Origin: Sulfuricurvum sp.
GTDB lineage: Bacteria > Campylobacterota > Campylobacteria > Campylobacterales > Sulfurimonadaceae
Direction of reading: 5' to 3'
Assembly: GCA_020721585.1 (NCBI GenBank)
Contig: DYMK01000016.1
Coordinates: 1 to 37,753, forward strand
DNA length: 37,753 nucleotides
Part shown: piece after piece, positions 19,831 through 28,546 of the stretch
Layout of the letters: every line of letters begins with the position of its first letter
Numbering within the stretch: position 1 is the first letter of the stretch
Notes under the pieces: generated by a model
What the model was told of the DNA's origin: nothing
What the model saw: only the letters and a program-made list of their open reading frames with translations
The model's database searches: none
Position numbers and translations under genes: made by a program

Positions 19831-20765
19831 TGTTTGATAGCCTCAGCGAATTCGTCTCAAAGGGCGTTCCTTGTTTTTTTTATACCGACTTCAAAGGGGA
19901 ACACCTATTTTGTTCCCCTTTGGATACGTTAAAAAATCATGACATTGAATTCGCCTTTCATCACCCAAAGTCTCCCCTCAATACTCCCCATAAACCCGCT
20001 TATTCTCCTATATCCCTACAAAATTACCAAAAAAAATTTGATACCATACAAAAGCAGATTCGAGATGGAAATACCTATCTTATTAATCTCACCCAACCTA
20101 CCCCCATCCATACCCCCTACTCATTAAAAGAAATTTATCAACACGCCTATGCACCCTATAAATTTCGGGTAAAAGAAGAATTTGTCTGTTTTTCTCCTGA
20201 ACCTTTTATTACCATTGAGGGAAATACCCTTCACACTTATCCTATGAAAGGGACGATTGATGCGACCCTTCCCAATGCCATAGAGACCATTTTAAATGAT
20301 CCCAAAGAGATTGCAGAACACACGATGATCGTCGATTTACTCCGAAATGATTTGGGAATGGTCGCCACTAGCATTGAAGTCGAAAAATTTCGCTATGTAA
20401 CAACCATTCATGCAGGAAACAAACAACTGCATCAAATAAGTTCCCATATTAGGGGACAATTACCCTTAAATTGGCGCGACAATCTAGGTGCCATCCTCAA
20501 AACATTACTGCCCGCAGGGAGCATCAGTGGTACCCCTAAGAAAAAAACGACTGAAATTTTAGAAAGGATAGAGGGGTATGAGCGAGGTTATTTTACGGGT
20601 GTATTTGGTTATTATGATGGACAAAACCTTTACAGTGCCGTAGCAATACGTTTTATTGAGAATATCAATGGGCAGTTAGTCTACAAAAGCGGTGGAGGTA
20701 TTACTTCAGAAAGTGTTTGTCAAAAAGAGTATGAAGAGATGCTAGACAAGATTTATATTCCCTAA
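19830..20765 (+). CDS. pabB: Aminodeoxychorismate synthase component I
   Basis: 311 residues, the short form lacking much of the N-terminal subdomain of TrpE/PabB. Uses chorismate to make 4-amino-4-deoxychorismate for folate. Chorismate-binding signatures visible: PMKGTIDA, DLLRNDLGMV, PAGSISGTPKKKT, and YFTGVFGYYDG...SAVAIRFI. The PMKGT (PIKGT-type) lysine is the residue that distinguishes PabB from TrpE. Overlaps pyrB by 1 bp. No lyase (pabC) fusion is present. Confidence 0.9.
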   Translation: MFDSLSEFVSKGVPCFFYTDFKGEHLFCSPLDTLKNHDIEFAFHHPKSPLNTPHKPAYSPISLQNYQKKFDTIQKQIRDGNTYLINLTQPTPIHTPYSLKEIYQHAYAPYKFRVKEEFVCFSPEPFITIEGNTLHTYPMKGTIDATLPNAIETILNDPKEIAEHTMIVDLLRNDLGMVATSIEVEKFRYVTTIHAGNKQLHQISSHIRGQLPLNWRDNLGAILKTLLPAGSISGTPKKKTTEILERIEGYERGYFTGVFGYYDGQNLYSAVAIRFIENINGQLVYKSGGGITSESVCQKEYEEMLDKIYIP

Positions 20766-20833
20766 AAAAGAAAGAAATGAATTTTTTTAGTTTTCATGAT
20801 TCAAGGGGAAGAAATTTTCTGTATTTTTTTGAT

Positions 20834-20910
<77 letters not shown>

Positions 20911-20919
20911 GTAAGAAAG

Positions 20920-20994
20920 TGGATGGGGTGGAAGGACTCGAACCTTCAATCTACAGTACCAAAAACTGTTGGCATACCATTTGCCTACACCCCA
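20920..20994 (-). tRNA. tRNA-Gln (TTG)
   Basis: 75 nt with encoded CCA. Acceptor stem TGGGGTG/CACCCCA, anticodon stem ACAGT/ACTGT with loop TTTTGGT giving anticodon TTG, T loop TTCGAGT. It lies 9 bp before tRNA-fMet, downstream of a consensus promoter. Confidence 0.95.
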
Positions 20995-21015
20995 ACATTT
21001 TGTTGTGAGACCGAA

Positions 21016-21044
21016 ATTATAGCGATGTTTTTGATGATTGTCAA
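21016..21044 (-). promoter_or_regulatory. Consensus sigma-70 promoter of the tRNA-Gln/tRNA-fMet unit
   Basis: Minus strand TTGACA (21039-21044), 17-bp spacer, TATAAT (21016-21021): a perfect match at both boxes, unlike other promoters in the window. Predicted start is about 15 bp before tRNA-Gln. Confidence 0.85.
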
Positions 21045-21104
21045 GTGCTTTACAAAAGAATATCAAATTTTCCATTTTTCCCCCTTTTTTTAACCCTTTT
21101 TGAT

Positions 21105-21110
21105 TATAAT
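21105..21110 (+). promoter_or_regulatory. Putative ribBA -10 box
   Basis: TATAAT after a T-rich run (21072-21102) with no -35. It lies 34 bp before the ATG at 21145. I see no FMN riboswitch in the short leader. Confidence 0.5.
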
Positions 21111-21144
21111 CCCCCCCCTATACTACATACTAAAAGAGAGACAG

Positions 21145-22185
21145 ATGTCAGCACTGTTACGGGTTCAAGAAGCCATCGAAGCGTTTAAAAAAGGGCAAAT
21201 GGTTATTATGGTCGATGACGAAGATCGTGAAAATGAGGGGGATTTAGTCTATCCTTCGGTTTTCTCGACCCCCGATCATGTTAATTTTATGGCAACCCAC
21301 GCCAAAGGGCTTATATGCGTTGCTATCAATCCCACCATTGCCAAACGGCTACACTTAGAGCCTATGGTCAAGAACAACCTCTCAATGCACGAAACGGCGT
21401 TTACGGTTTCGGTCGATGCAGCAGCAGCTACGACGGGAATATCGACGCATGAGCGGGATATGACCATTAAAATTTTGGCCAATCCCATTAGTCAGCCCCA
21501 TGAGTTGGTAATGCCAGGGCATATTTTTCCCTTAATCGCCAAAGAGGGGGGGACACTTGTGCGCATCGGTCACACTGAAGGATCCGTTGATTTATGTCGT
21601 TTAGCAGGATTGGCTGAATCGGCGGTTATCTGTGAGATTATGAAAGAAGATGGTTCTATGGCTCGACGGGATGATTTGGATCTCTTTGCCCAAAAACATT
21701 CCCTTAAAACCGTCTATATCTCCGACATTGTGGAGTATCGTCTTGCCAATGAGCGGTTGGTGCATCTCACTTCGACCGAAACCATTGATTTTTTCGGAGT
21801 TCATGTTCAAAAGCATACCTTTGAAGATCATCATGGGGATCACCATGGTGCCATTGTTTTTTACAATGTGGGAGAGACTGCTAATGTCAAAGTCCATAAT
21901 GTCATCAGTGATCGGGATTTGTTACTCAATCAAAGCCACTATACCCATCTAATGAATGCCATCCACTATATGAAACTCAACGGTGGGGTATTATTGTTTA
22001 TGGATAAACCCAAACATCCCCAAGGGAATATCAAAGAGTATGGGATTGGGGCTCAAATTTTGAAACTTTTGGGGATTCGACATATGCGACTTATCCGTGA
22101 AACCAAAATACCCGATTTCGCGGGACTGAGTGGTTTTGGATTGGATGTTATCGAGACCATTGATCTTTTAGAAGAGAATCGTTAA
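21145..22185 (+). CDS. ribBA: 3,4-dihydroxy-2-butanone 4-phosphate synthase with degenerate GTP cyclohydrolase II domain
   Basis: 347 residues from the ATG at 21145 (AGAGAG upstream); the open frame to 21100 is leader. Residues 1-~198 are an intact RibB domain: DDEDRENEGD at 24-33 (Mg-binding acidic loop) and RIGHTEGSVDL at ~140-150 (family RxGHTEA-type loop). It makes the four-carbon riboflavin precursor from ribulose 5-phosphate. Residues ~200-347 align in layout with GTP cyclohydrolase II, but I see none of the three zinc-binding cysteines or the catalytic arginine segment, so that half is probably not a cyclohydrolase and a separate ribA is expected elsewhere. Other Campylobacterota have this form. 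Confidence 0.88.
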   Translation: MSALLRVQEAIEAFKKGQMVIMVDDEDRENEGDLVYPSVFSTPDHVNFMATHAKGLICVAINPTIAKRLHLEPMVKNNLSMHETAFTVSVDAAAATTGISTHERDMTIKILANPISQPHELVMPGHIFPLIAKEGGTLVRIGHTEGSVDLCRLAGLAESAVICEIMKEDGSMARRDDLDLFAQKHSLKTVYISDIVEYRLANERLVHLTSTETIDFFGVHVQKHTFEDHHGDHHGAIVFYNVGETANVKVHNVISDRDLLLNQSHYTHLMNAIHYMKLNGGVLLFMDKPKHPQGNIKEYGIGAQILKLLGIRHMRLIRETKIPDFAGLSGFGLDVIETIDLLEENR

Positions 22186-22186
22186 A

Positions 22187-24328
22187 TTACCCTTGCAAAT
22201 CCACTCCCTTTTGGGAGAGGGAGTTTGCCACTTTTTGTAACGCTTCAAGGCGGGTTAAAATTTCTGTTTTTACCATCAATAACTCTCCGCATAACGCTTG
22301 TGCTTTGACTTTATCCCCTTGTTTGGTATGGTGCAAAATACGGGTACCAATCTCATGCACCCGATTGTGAATGGTTTCGAGATTTGAAAATTCGACTAAA
22401 TGACCGTAGCGTTGTACGCCATAGCCATAATACCAATGCCCAAACCGACATTGATGGGCATCAATCACCTCCGCTTGACTTAATTCCAAACGAGCGGGGT
22501 TTTCGACCGAGGCAATGACGTGCTTGACCCACTTGATATGGTCGTGTTGTGCCAATAAAAGGGGGAAATCATCCAAATTCCATTTGGTATCCGACCACAT
22601 TTTCCATGCAGGAGAGGGGGTATACCCCGCTTCCCACGGAATAATTTGGGATGCGGGGATGGGTCTGCTAATCCCATATCCTTGGGCTAAATCGCACCCT
22701 AATCGTAACAACAAGGTTCCATGTTCTGCACTTTCAACCCCTTCAGCAATGATTTTACGATCAAAAACCCGTCCCATATCAATTACTGCTTCGGTTAATG
22801 CCAAATCATCTTTATCATCCAACAAATCACGGACAAATGACTGGTCAATTTTAATCGTCTCAACCGGAAGATATTTGAGATAACTAAGGGATGAGTAGCC
22901 TGTCCCAAAATCATCCAAAGAAAAACTCACCCCCAATGCTTGACAATCCCGTATCAATTGGTTGACTTGGTGAATATCCCCTAATGCCACCGATTCGACA
23001 ATCTCAATCTCCAACAATTGGGGTGAAACATTCGGATAACGGTGCAACGCTTCTTGCAAATGGGTTAAAAAGAGTCCACTTTGAAAATGCAATGCAGCGA
23101 TGTTAACACTCACTACCCACGCCTTATCGAAGGAAACCCATTGGGATAATTGCTGTAATGCTTGATCCATAACCCATACGCCAATGTCAATAATCAACTC
23201 ATTTTTTTCAATTTGAGGCAAAAACTCCATAGGAGACAAGAGACCACGTAGGGGATGATTCCACCGTAATAATGCCTCCATCCCTACCACTTTGCCCAAG
23301 CGCATATTCACTTTGGGTTGATAATACAACACTAATTCATTATGATCCAGTGCTTTTTTTACCCCTTGAATGGTCTGACGGGCAAGATTCATTTGAATCT
23401 CAGAAGAGACATCAAACATCTTATGTTGGTTACGCCCCATTTGTTTGGCCTGATACATCGCATGATCGGCATGACGCAATAAAATATCGGCATCCACATT
23501 ATCAATGGGATACAGCGCACTTCCAATACTGGCAGAAAGGTGTAAATATTTTTCATCCATTACATAGACCGTCGATAGTTTGATCAACACCCGTCCGATA
23601 ATACTTTTCAATGCCGCTTCATCGGCGATGTCGTTGATCAGCAAGACAAACTCATCTCCCCCCAAACGGGCGACGGTATCGTAACCTCGTATAATTTCTT
23701 TGAGTCGTTTGGCTACTTCGACCAAAACCCGATCTCCCATAGCATGACCGTATTTATCATTGACCGGCTTGAATCCATCCAAATCAATCATACACACCGC
23801 AAACAATTTCTTCTGCCGTTGCGCTCGTGATATTGCTAATTTAAAACGGTCGGCCAAAAGGGTACGATTGGCCAATTGGGTCAAAGGATCATAGAAGGCT
23901 AATTTGTAAATTTTCTCTTCCGCTTGTTTGAGTTTGGTAATATTAATCCGAATCGATAAATAATGTTCAATCTCACCTTGATCATCAAAAATAGGCTTAA
24001 TGACTGCATGCACCCAATAACGCTGTCCATTTTTATGTTGATTGCAAATATCTCCCATCCATGTGTTACCGTGGGAAATCGTATCCCAAATGGTTTGATA
24101 AAAGGATTCGGGATGAAAATCGGAGCGTACAATGCGGTGATTCGAACCTATTAATTCGCTAGGCGTGTATCCTGAAATATCGATAAAATTTTGGTTCACA
24201 TAGAGAATGTTACCCACACGATCACTCATACTCACGATGGCAAAATGGTCTAGTGTCTCTTCCACAAGAACCGAATTAATTTTCGTTTTTAATAGATCAT
24301 CGACCATTGTAAACTCTAAACCTTTCAT
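22187..24328 (-). CDS. PAS-GGDEF-EAL-CZB cyclic-di-GMP signalling protein
   Basis: 713 residues, no membrane segment. PAS domain ~20-135 (Aer-like: YVNQNFIDISGYTPSELIG, YWVHAVI). GGDEF domain ~140-305 with intact GGDEF at 223-227 and an inhibitory RxxD site (RGYD, 214-217). EAL domain ~315-565 with EALLRW at 351-356, DDFGTGYSS and AEGVES, so both synthesis and hydrolysis of c-di-GMP look possible. The C-terminal ~125 residues match a CZB (chemoreceptor zinc-binding) domain: HIKWVKH, CRFGHWYYGYG and HNRVHEIG supply the histidine/cysteine zinc ligands. Start ATG at 24328 with AAAGGA six bases upstream. Inferred: a redox or zinc-sensing switch of motility or pilus use. It lies 27 bp after mlaF and convergent with ribBA. 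Confidence 0.9.
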   Translation of the reverse strand: MKGLEFTMVDDLLKTKINSVLVEETLDHFAIVSMSDRVGNILYVNQNFIDISGYTPSELIGSNHRIVRSDFHPESFYQTIWDTISHGNTWMGDICNQHKNGQRYWVHAVIKPIFDDQGEIEHYLSIRINITKLKQAEEKIYKLAFYDPLTQLANRTLLADRFKLAISRAQRQKKLFAVCMIDLDGFKPVNDKYGHAMGDRVLVEVAKRLKEIIRGYDTVARLGGDEFVLLINDIADEAALKSIIGRVLIKLSTVYVMDEKYLHLSASIGSALYPIDNVDADILLRHADHAMYQAKQMGRNQHKMFDVSSEIQMNLARQTIQGVKKALDHNELVLYYQPKVNMRLGKVVGMEALLRWNHPLRGLLSPMEFLPQIEKNELIIDIGVWVMDQALQQLSQWVSFDKAWVVSVNIAALHFQSGLFLTHLQEALHRYPNVSPQLLEIEIVESVALGDIHQVNQLIRDCQALGVSFSLDDFGTGYSSLSYLKYLPVETIKIDQSFVRDLLDDKDDLALTEAVIDMGRVFDRKIIAEGVESAEHGTLLLRLGCDLAQGYGISRPIPASQIIPWEAGYTPSPAWKMWSDTKWNLDDFPLLLAQHDHIKWVKHVIASVENPARLELSQAEVIDAHQCRFGHWYYGYGVQRYGHLVEFSNLETIHNRVHEIGTRILHHTKQGDKVKAQALCGELLMVKTEILTRLEALQKVANSLSQKGVDLQG

Positions 24329-24355
24329 CTTCTATCCTTTAGTACCAATAATCTT

Positions 24356-25108
24356 TTAATGAAATGCAATAGGCCCCACCGAACGGGCATGGATAAACTG
24401 TTGCACAACCTCATTGGGGGAGGCTTGAAATGCAGCCTTATCCCCCGTTGCTACAATCACCCCCTCAAACAACATCGCGTAATGGTCTCCCGCTTTGAAA
24501 CTTTCGGCAATATCGTGACTAATCAACACCGAGGTCATCCCCATCTCATCCCGTAAGCGACAAATCATTTGGGTAATAAAATCACTGGTCACAGGATCCA
24601 GTCCTGAGGTAGGCTCGTCGTATAAAATCACTTCAGGTTCCAATGCCAAGGTGCGTGCCAAGCCTACTCGCTTACGCATCCCGCCACTGAGTTCTTCGGG
24701 ATAGAGTGATCTCACCACAGAAGGCTCTAATCCCACCATGGTGAGTTTTTCATCGATTTTGCGATTGAGTTCTTTGGGGGTTAGTTTTTGGTGTTCGCGC
24801 ATGGGAAAAGCGACATTTTCCCCAATGTTCATGCTATCAAACAACGCACCACTTTGAAACAAAAAGCCGATTTTTTTCCGAATTTCGCGCAATTCTTGTT
24901 CATTGATATTGTCGATACGACGACCTTGATAACGGATAATCCCTCGATCGGGTTTGAGCAATCCCACCATGTGTTTAATAATGGTCGATTTTCCCCCCCC
25001 TGATACTCCGAAGATAACGGTGGTTTTCCCTTTTTCGATGGTCAAATTCACTCCACGAAGAATTGGACGATTGCCAAAACTCTTGGTCACATTTTCAAAC
25101 TGAATCAT
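24356..25108 (-). CDS. mlaF: ABC transporter ATP-binding protein, MlaF-like
   Basis: 250 residues. Walker A GVSGGGKST at 34-42, Q-loop FLFQSGALFDSM, signature LSGGMRKRVGLAR near 138-150, Walker B ILYDEPTSGLDP, and switch histidine in LISHD. The FLFQSGALFDSMNIGENVAFP stretch is typical of the MlaF/Ttg2A phospholipid-transport ATPases that energise lipid transfer between the membranes. Neither an MlaE permease nor an MlaD substrate-binding gene lies beside it. It overlaps the upstream DUF4149-like gene by 4 bp (ATGA). Confidence 0.85.
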   Translation of the reverse strand: MIQFENVTKSFGNRPILRGVNLTIEKGKTTVIFGVSGGGKSTIIKHMVGLLKPDRGIIRYQGRRIDNINEQELREIRKKIGFLFQSGALFDSMNIGENVAFPMREHQKLTPKELNRKIDEKLTMVGLEPSVVRSLYPEELSGGMRKRVGLARTLALEPEVILYDEPTSGLDPVTSDFITQMICRLRDEMGMTSVLISHDIAESFKAGDHYAMLFEGVIVATGDKAAFQASPNEVVQQFIHARSVGPIAFH

Positions 25109-25587
25109 GATTTTTTACTCGCAATAAGATAAACGCGTCGACCAAACAAAACTACTAACGCCACCAAAAGGATCTTAAAATCAATCTCACTGGCTTTATG
25201 CAACGCTTCAAATGACCCATCAATGGCATCTTCTCCCGCAGCTTGATACGCCAAAATTTTGGGGACATAGACCCCACAAAAAAGTAACAGCGTCCCCAAG
25301 GATCCCATGGCTGAGAGCATTGCTATTTTATCAATCTGCATCACTTTATAACGGGAAATTTCATAAATGGATATGACAATCGCCATAGCATACGCCCAGT
25401 AACTAAATCGCCGAAAGATCTCCCCCATAATTTTCCCCTCTTCATACCGAGACAAAAGGGGTAGGGTAAGGTACGCTTCGGAGTGAAACACCACCGCTGC
25501 TACTACCGCACCCAAAACCAATACCGCACCTGCAGTCATCGCAACAAGTAATACATAGATCGTATCGATCAAGGCGTTTTTATTCAT
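25105..25587 (-). CDS. DUF4149-like four-helix membrane protein
   Basis: 160 residues, about four membrane segments (~10-33, 60-80, 88-110, 135-152). Features: GAVLVLGAVVAAVVF near the N-terminus and a SEIDFKILLVAL block near the C-terminus. Looks like the DUF4149/TMEM205-like family; function unknown. Translationally coupled on both sides: its ATG overlaps the TOPRIM gene's stop and its stop overlaps the mlaF start (ATGA in both cases). Coupling to mlaF suggests a role linked to envelope lipids, but that is inference. Confidence 0.65.
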   Translation of the reverse strand: MNKNALIDTIYVLLVAMTAGAVLVLGAVVAAVVFHSEAYLTLPLLSRYEEGKIMGEIFRRFSYWAYAMAIVISIYEISRYKVMQIDKIAMLSAMGSLGTLLLFCGVYVPKILAYQAAGEDAIDGSFEALHKASEIDFKILLVALVVLFGRRVYLIASKKS

Positions 25588-26396
25588 GGAATAACCTTTT
25601 TCATAAATTGGATAATCTCCTGCGCATGCGAATTTTTTTGTATTTTTTCTAATGTTAGATAATCACTGTGTTCTATGGTCACGACATGCGATGCACCACT
25701 ATTTTGCAACTGACCTGCAATCGTAATAATGGATTTATCCGGATATATTTTGTTCTTTTTGTTGAGACGTTGGGGATCATAATGATCGTTATAATAGGCT
25801 TGAGCATCGTCAAAAATTGATTCATTCCCTTCACGCATAAGCTCTATCAACAAATTTTCTAAATTCCCTTGTTGACCATTTTTTGAAAAAAGATACACTC
25901 CATATCCAATATCATTGCGCTTCGTGTATTCATTGTGTTTGACACAAAAATCTAACGAAGCTAAATTTTTTTGCAACATTTGATTTATTGTTGTGGCTTC
26001 TTTTCCCGCATCGTTATCTGCGTCATTAAAAAAAACAAACGAAAGATTATGCGATTTAATGCCACCAAATCCAGCACTGCTATGCGCATCCCTGAAAATT
26101 TCCATCAAAGCGTGAATTTTTCCCTTTTCTCTATTCCCACCCACAGCATACAAAAGAACAATCGTATCCTCTTTTTTAAGAATTTTTTTAGGGATAGACT
26201 GTGAAGAGAGTTGATCAATTTTAAGTGAACGAAAGTCTACCTTTTTTAAACTCCCCTCAAAAATACGATTCAATGGGTCAGGGTATTGCCCAATAGGACT
26301 ATTGTGATACGTCGTATAATCATCGGTTTTCAAAAGACGTGAAAGAAATGCCACATCATGTACCCCTTCACAAAAAATGACCACGATATGATTCAT
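25584..26396 (-). CDS. TOPRIM-domain protein (DUF3226/OLD-nuclease-like), partner of the ParB-AAA ATPase
   Basis: 270 residues, soluble. The N-terminus VVIFCEGVHDVAFLSRLL gives the TOPRIM acidic signature: E10 and D14 in EGxxD. A glycine turn (YAVGGN, 84-89) follows, then FVFFNDADND (120-129) supplies the DxD metal-binding pair. The following GNLENLLIELM (178-188) is a block seen in DUF3226/OLD-type TOPRIM proteins. In OLD family nucleases this domain is the Mg-dependent nuclease; in PARIS (AriB) a comparable TOPRIM protein is the effector released by the ATPase. It overlaps the ParB-AAA gene by 4 bp upstream and the DUF4149 gene by 4 bp downstream, so all are made together. Inferred: nuclease effector of a two-gene defence or DNA-repair module. 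Base composition is AT-richer than the neighbours. Confidence 0.75.
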   Translation of the reverse strand: MNHIVVIFCEGVHDVAFLSRLLKTDDYTTYHNSPIGQYPDPLNRIFEGSLKKVDFRSLKIDQLSSQSIPKKILKKEDTIVLLYAVGGNREKGKIHALMEIFRDAHSSAGFGGIKSHNLSFVFFNDADNDAGKEATTINQMLQKNLASLDFCVKHNEYTKRNDIGYGVYLFSKNGQQGNLENLLIELMREGNESIFDDAQAYYNDHYDPQRLNKKNKIYPDKSIITIAGQLQNSGASHVVTIEHSDYLTLEKIQKNSHAQEIIQFMKKVIP

Positions 26397-28546
26397 TTTT
26401 CGCCTCGCATATCAATATCCATTGCGTCTACGAGTCTGGAAAATTTTGCACCCTCACTGTAGTGATAGGTTACTTTTTCCCCTTTATTCTGCAAAATATA
26501 CGCCGAAATAGATTCATTATCGCTACCATTTTGGACAAATGCGTTCAAACACTCTTTGGAATGAGAGGTAATAAACACTTGTACGTTAAACCGTTCTGCA
26601 AGTTCTTGAATAAATCGAGTAAAATCAATGAGCAAGGAATGGTGAATCCCTGTTTCGAGTTCATCAATCACAATAACGCCATTTTTAGCGTAGGCAAATG
26701 CCAACGAAATTTCAAAAATACGCTGTAACCCTTCACCATACGAGGTAATATCCACTTTATGATCCGTGTATCGCGACGAATCCACTAAAAATCGTTTGAT
26801 TCCTTCTACTTCAACCAATCCAATATCATTAATTTGACTATCTACTTTTGTCAAAAAGTCAATAATGAGTGGCATTAATTTTTTTTCGTAATTCTTACTG
26901 TACGAGAGTAAAATATCCGATTCCTTATGGAAAAAGGGACTTTTAAACATCGAATGCGACAAAATTTTGATAGTGTCATAATAGAGTTGAATCGGGGCAT
27001 AACGGTAAAGGTGTGCTTTCGTCATGCTATGCGCTTCATCATCAATAAACGCATCAATCACGATCGAGGTTATATAATCGGCTTTATCAATATTTTTTGC
27101 CTCCTCTTTGCGAATAGAAAGACCCGTTTCAACTCCGTTATACCTTCCTTGAATCACAATGGGTGATGTCTCTAAAAATTGACTCAACCAAAGAGGACTT
27201 AACACCTCTAATTTATTTTTAAGTCGTACGATTTCAAAAAAAGCGTTTATATCATTTTGTTTCGTTAAAAGATAAATGGCTTCTAATAACGACGTTTTTC
27301 CCGTATTATTCAGCCCCCCAAAAAGATTAATTTTATTGAGATTTGTAATCTGGAAATCATGGAAAATTTTATACGATTGAATCGTAATGTGAGAAAAGTG
27401 ACCTACAGTAGCCATTTCAAAACACACACTGCTTTTGTATTCTCCCTCAAGATTAATGGATGATTTTTGAGAAACAACCTTTGAAAAAGTGCTAAACATC
27501 TCTTCTAGTTCTTTTTTTACGTCAACATCAAAAGCATTACGGTACGTGTAGAGAAGATCAATGTTTCGTTTCGTCGTATTAACCGTTTCGTGAATATTAA
27601 TTTTTTCTCGACTACTGCTATTGAAAAGACCCTTCGTAAAACTTCGACTTTTTTCCATTACGTCTAATGCATTTTCTTCATTGATAAAGATTTTTAGTTC
27701 CCGAATTTCGGCTGATTTGGTAATAATAGGTTCTGCTTTATGGGGTGCTTTTTCTTCGTCATCATCCGTTTCTACGGTCGAAATCCAATTAAAAAGTCGT
27801 TCAAGATGAATGTTGTTTTTTGCTTGATAGTCATCATCATTCCACCCAATCCATTCGCGCATGATAGGTGTTCTAACAATTTCTTCAAAAATAGCATACT
27901 GTTCATTTTCAAACTGATCACCATAATCACTGTGTTTATACTGCTCAATGAGTTCTAAAGCTCGTAAAGATAGTCGTAATTTTTGCTTACTAATACCGAG
28001 GGTCTCACACGCAGAGTTTTCAGCTTCCCAATATTCCCCTTCAAATTTTTCAATATAGTCTTTAATGAATTTCGCTTGATTAACCGCAGGCCATTTTTTA
28101 TTCCCTCCGATATGCTTAAGACCCATGACTAAAAGGTGTATGTGTTCATTCTCTTCATCGTGAACTTCCACATCCACTCTTCTAAAAAGCGCTGGATCAA
28201 GTTGCCCAATATCCCGACCTAACTCATAATCTTCTTGCAATGCTTTAAGAGCAGCGGTTCGTCGATTGCCCTCTAAAACAAGATAACGATTCTCTCCTAA
28301 ATCTTTAACTTGAATTTTTTCAACGGGAATATACCCATTGGCTTTAAAACTGTGGATCAAATCAATAATATTAGAACGCTTTTCTCCCTCAATAAAATAC
28401 CTTGTTTTTTTTTGGATGCGTTCGTTCAAAATTTTTTCACGGTCTACTTGTGAATACTCTTTTTCATCAATAAAACGGTAATTGTTTGGATCTAAAAAAA
28501 GATTTTTAATATTAAAACTACGTTTACTAACAGGAGTTTTTTCCAT
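26393..28546 (-). CDS. ParB-like N-terminal domain fused to an OLD/AAA15-type ATPase
   Basis: 717 residues. Residues ~10-130 look like a ParB/sulfiredoxin-like domain: VEKIQVKDL...YLVLEGNRRTAALKAL (75-103) carries the EGNRR equivalent of the ParB GERR nucleotide-binding motif. Residues ~140-230 are helical and may include an HTH (ETLGISKQKLRLSLRAL). A charged linker covers ~255-380. The ABC/SMC-like ATPase spans ~385-717: Walker A GGLNNTGKTSLLEAI at 410-424, signature-like SYGEGLQRI at 602-610, Walker B VIVIDELETGIHHS at 624-637, and a sensor histidine in FITSHS at 658-663. That ATPase is of the OLD/AAA_15/AAA_21 type found in Gabija, PARIS and retron effectors. It has no TOPRIM itself; the next gene supplies one. 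Its ATG shares a base with the prmC stop (TAATG). AT-richer than prmC. I know no named system with this architecture. Confidence 0.8.
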   Translation of the reverse strand: MEKTPVSKRSFNIKNLFLDPNNYRFIDEKEYSQVDREKILNERIQKKTRYFIEGEKRSNIIDLIHSFKANGYIPVEKIQVKDLGENRYLVLEGNRRTAALKALQEDYELGRDIGQLDPALFRRVDVEVHDEENEHIHLLVMGLKHIGGNKKWPAVNQAKFIKDYIEKFEGEYWEAENSACETLGISKQKLRLSLRALELIEQYKHSDYGDQFENEQYAIFEEIVRTPIMREWIGWNDDDYQAKNNIHLERLFNWISTVETDDDEEKAPHKAEPIITKSAEIRELKIFINEENALDVMEKSRSFTKGLFNSSSREKINIHETVNTTKRNIDLLYTYRNAFDVDVKKELEEMFSTFSKVVSQKSSINLEGEYKSSVCFEMATVGHFSHITIQSYKIFHDFQITNLNKINLFGGLNNTGKTSLLEAIYLLTKQNDINAFFEIVRLKNKLEVLSPLWLSQFLETSPIVIQGRYNGVETGLSIRKEEAKNIDKADYITSIVIDAFIDDEAHSMTKAHLYRYAPIQLYYDTIKILSHSMFKSPFFHKESDILLSYSKNYEKKLMPLIIDFLTKVDSQINDIGLVEVEGIKRFLVDSSRYTDHKVDITSYGEGLQRIFEISLAFAYAKNGVIVIDELETGIHHSLLIDFTRFIQELAERFNVQVFITSHSKECLNAFVQNGSDNESISAYILQNKGEKVTYHYSEGAKFSRLVDAMDIDMRGEK

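Noticed and set aside
20766-20833. Terminator after the tRNA genes
   Set aside because: A/T-rich with T-runs, but no stable GC-containing stem on either strand.
21111-21144. FMN riboswitch before ribBA
   Set aside because: The leader from the predicted start to the ATG is under 35 bases and shows none of the conserved RFN segments.
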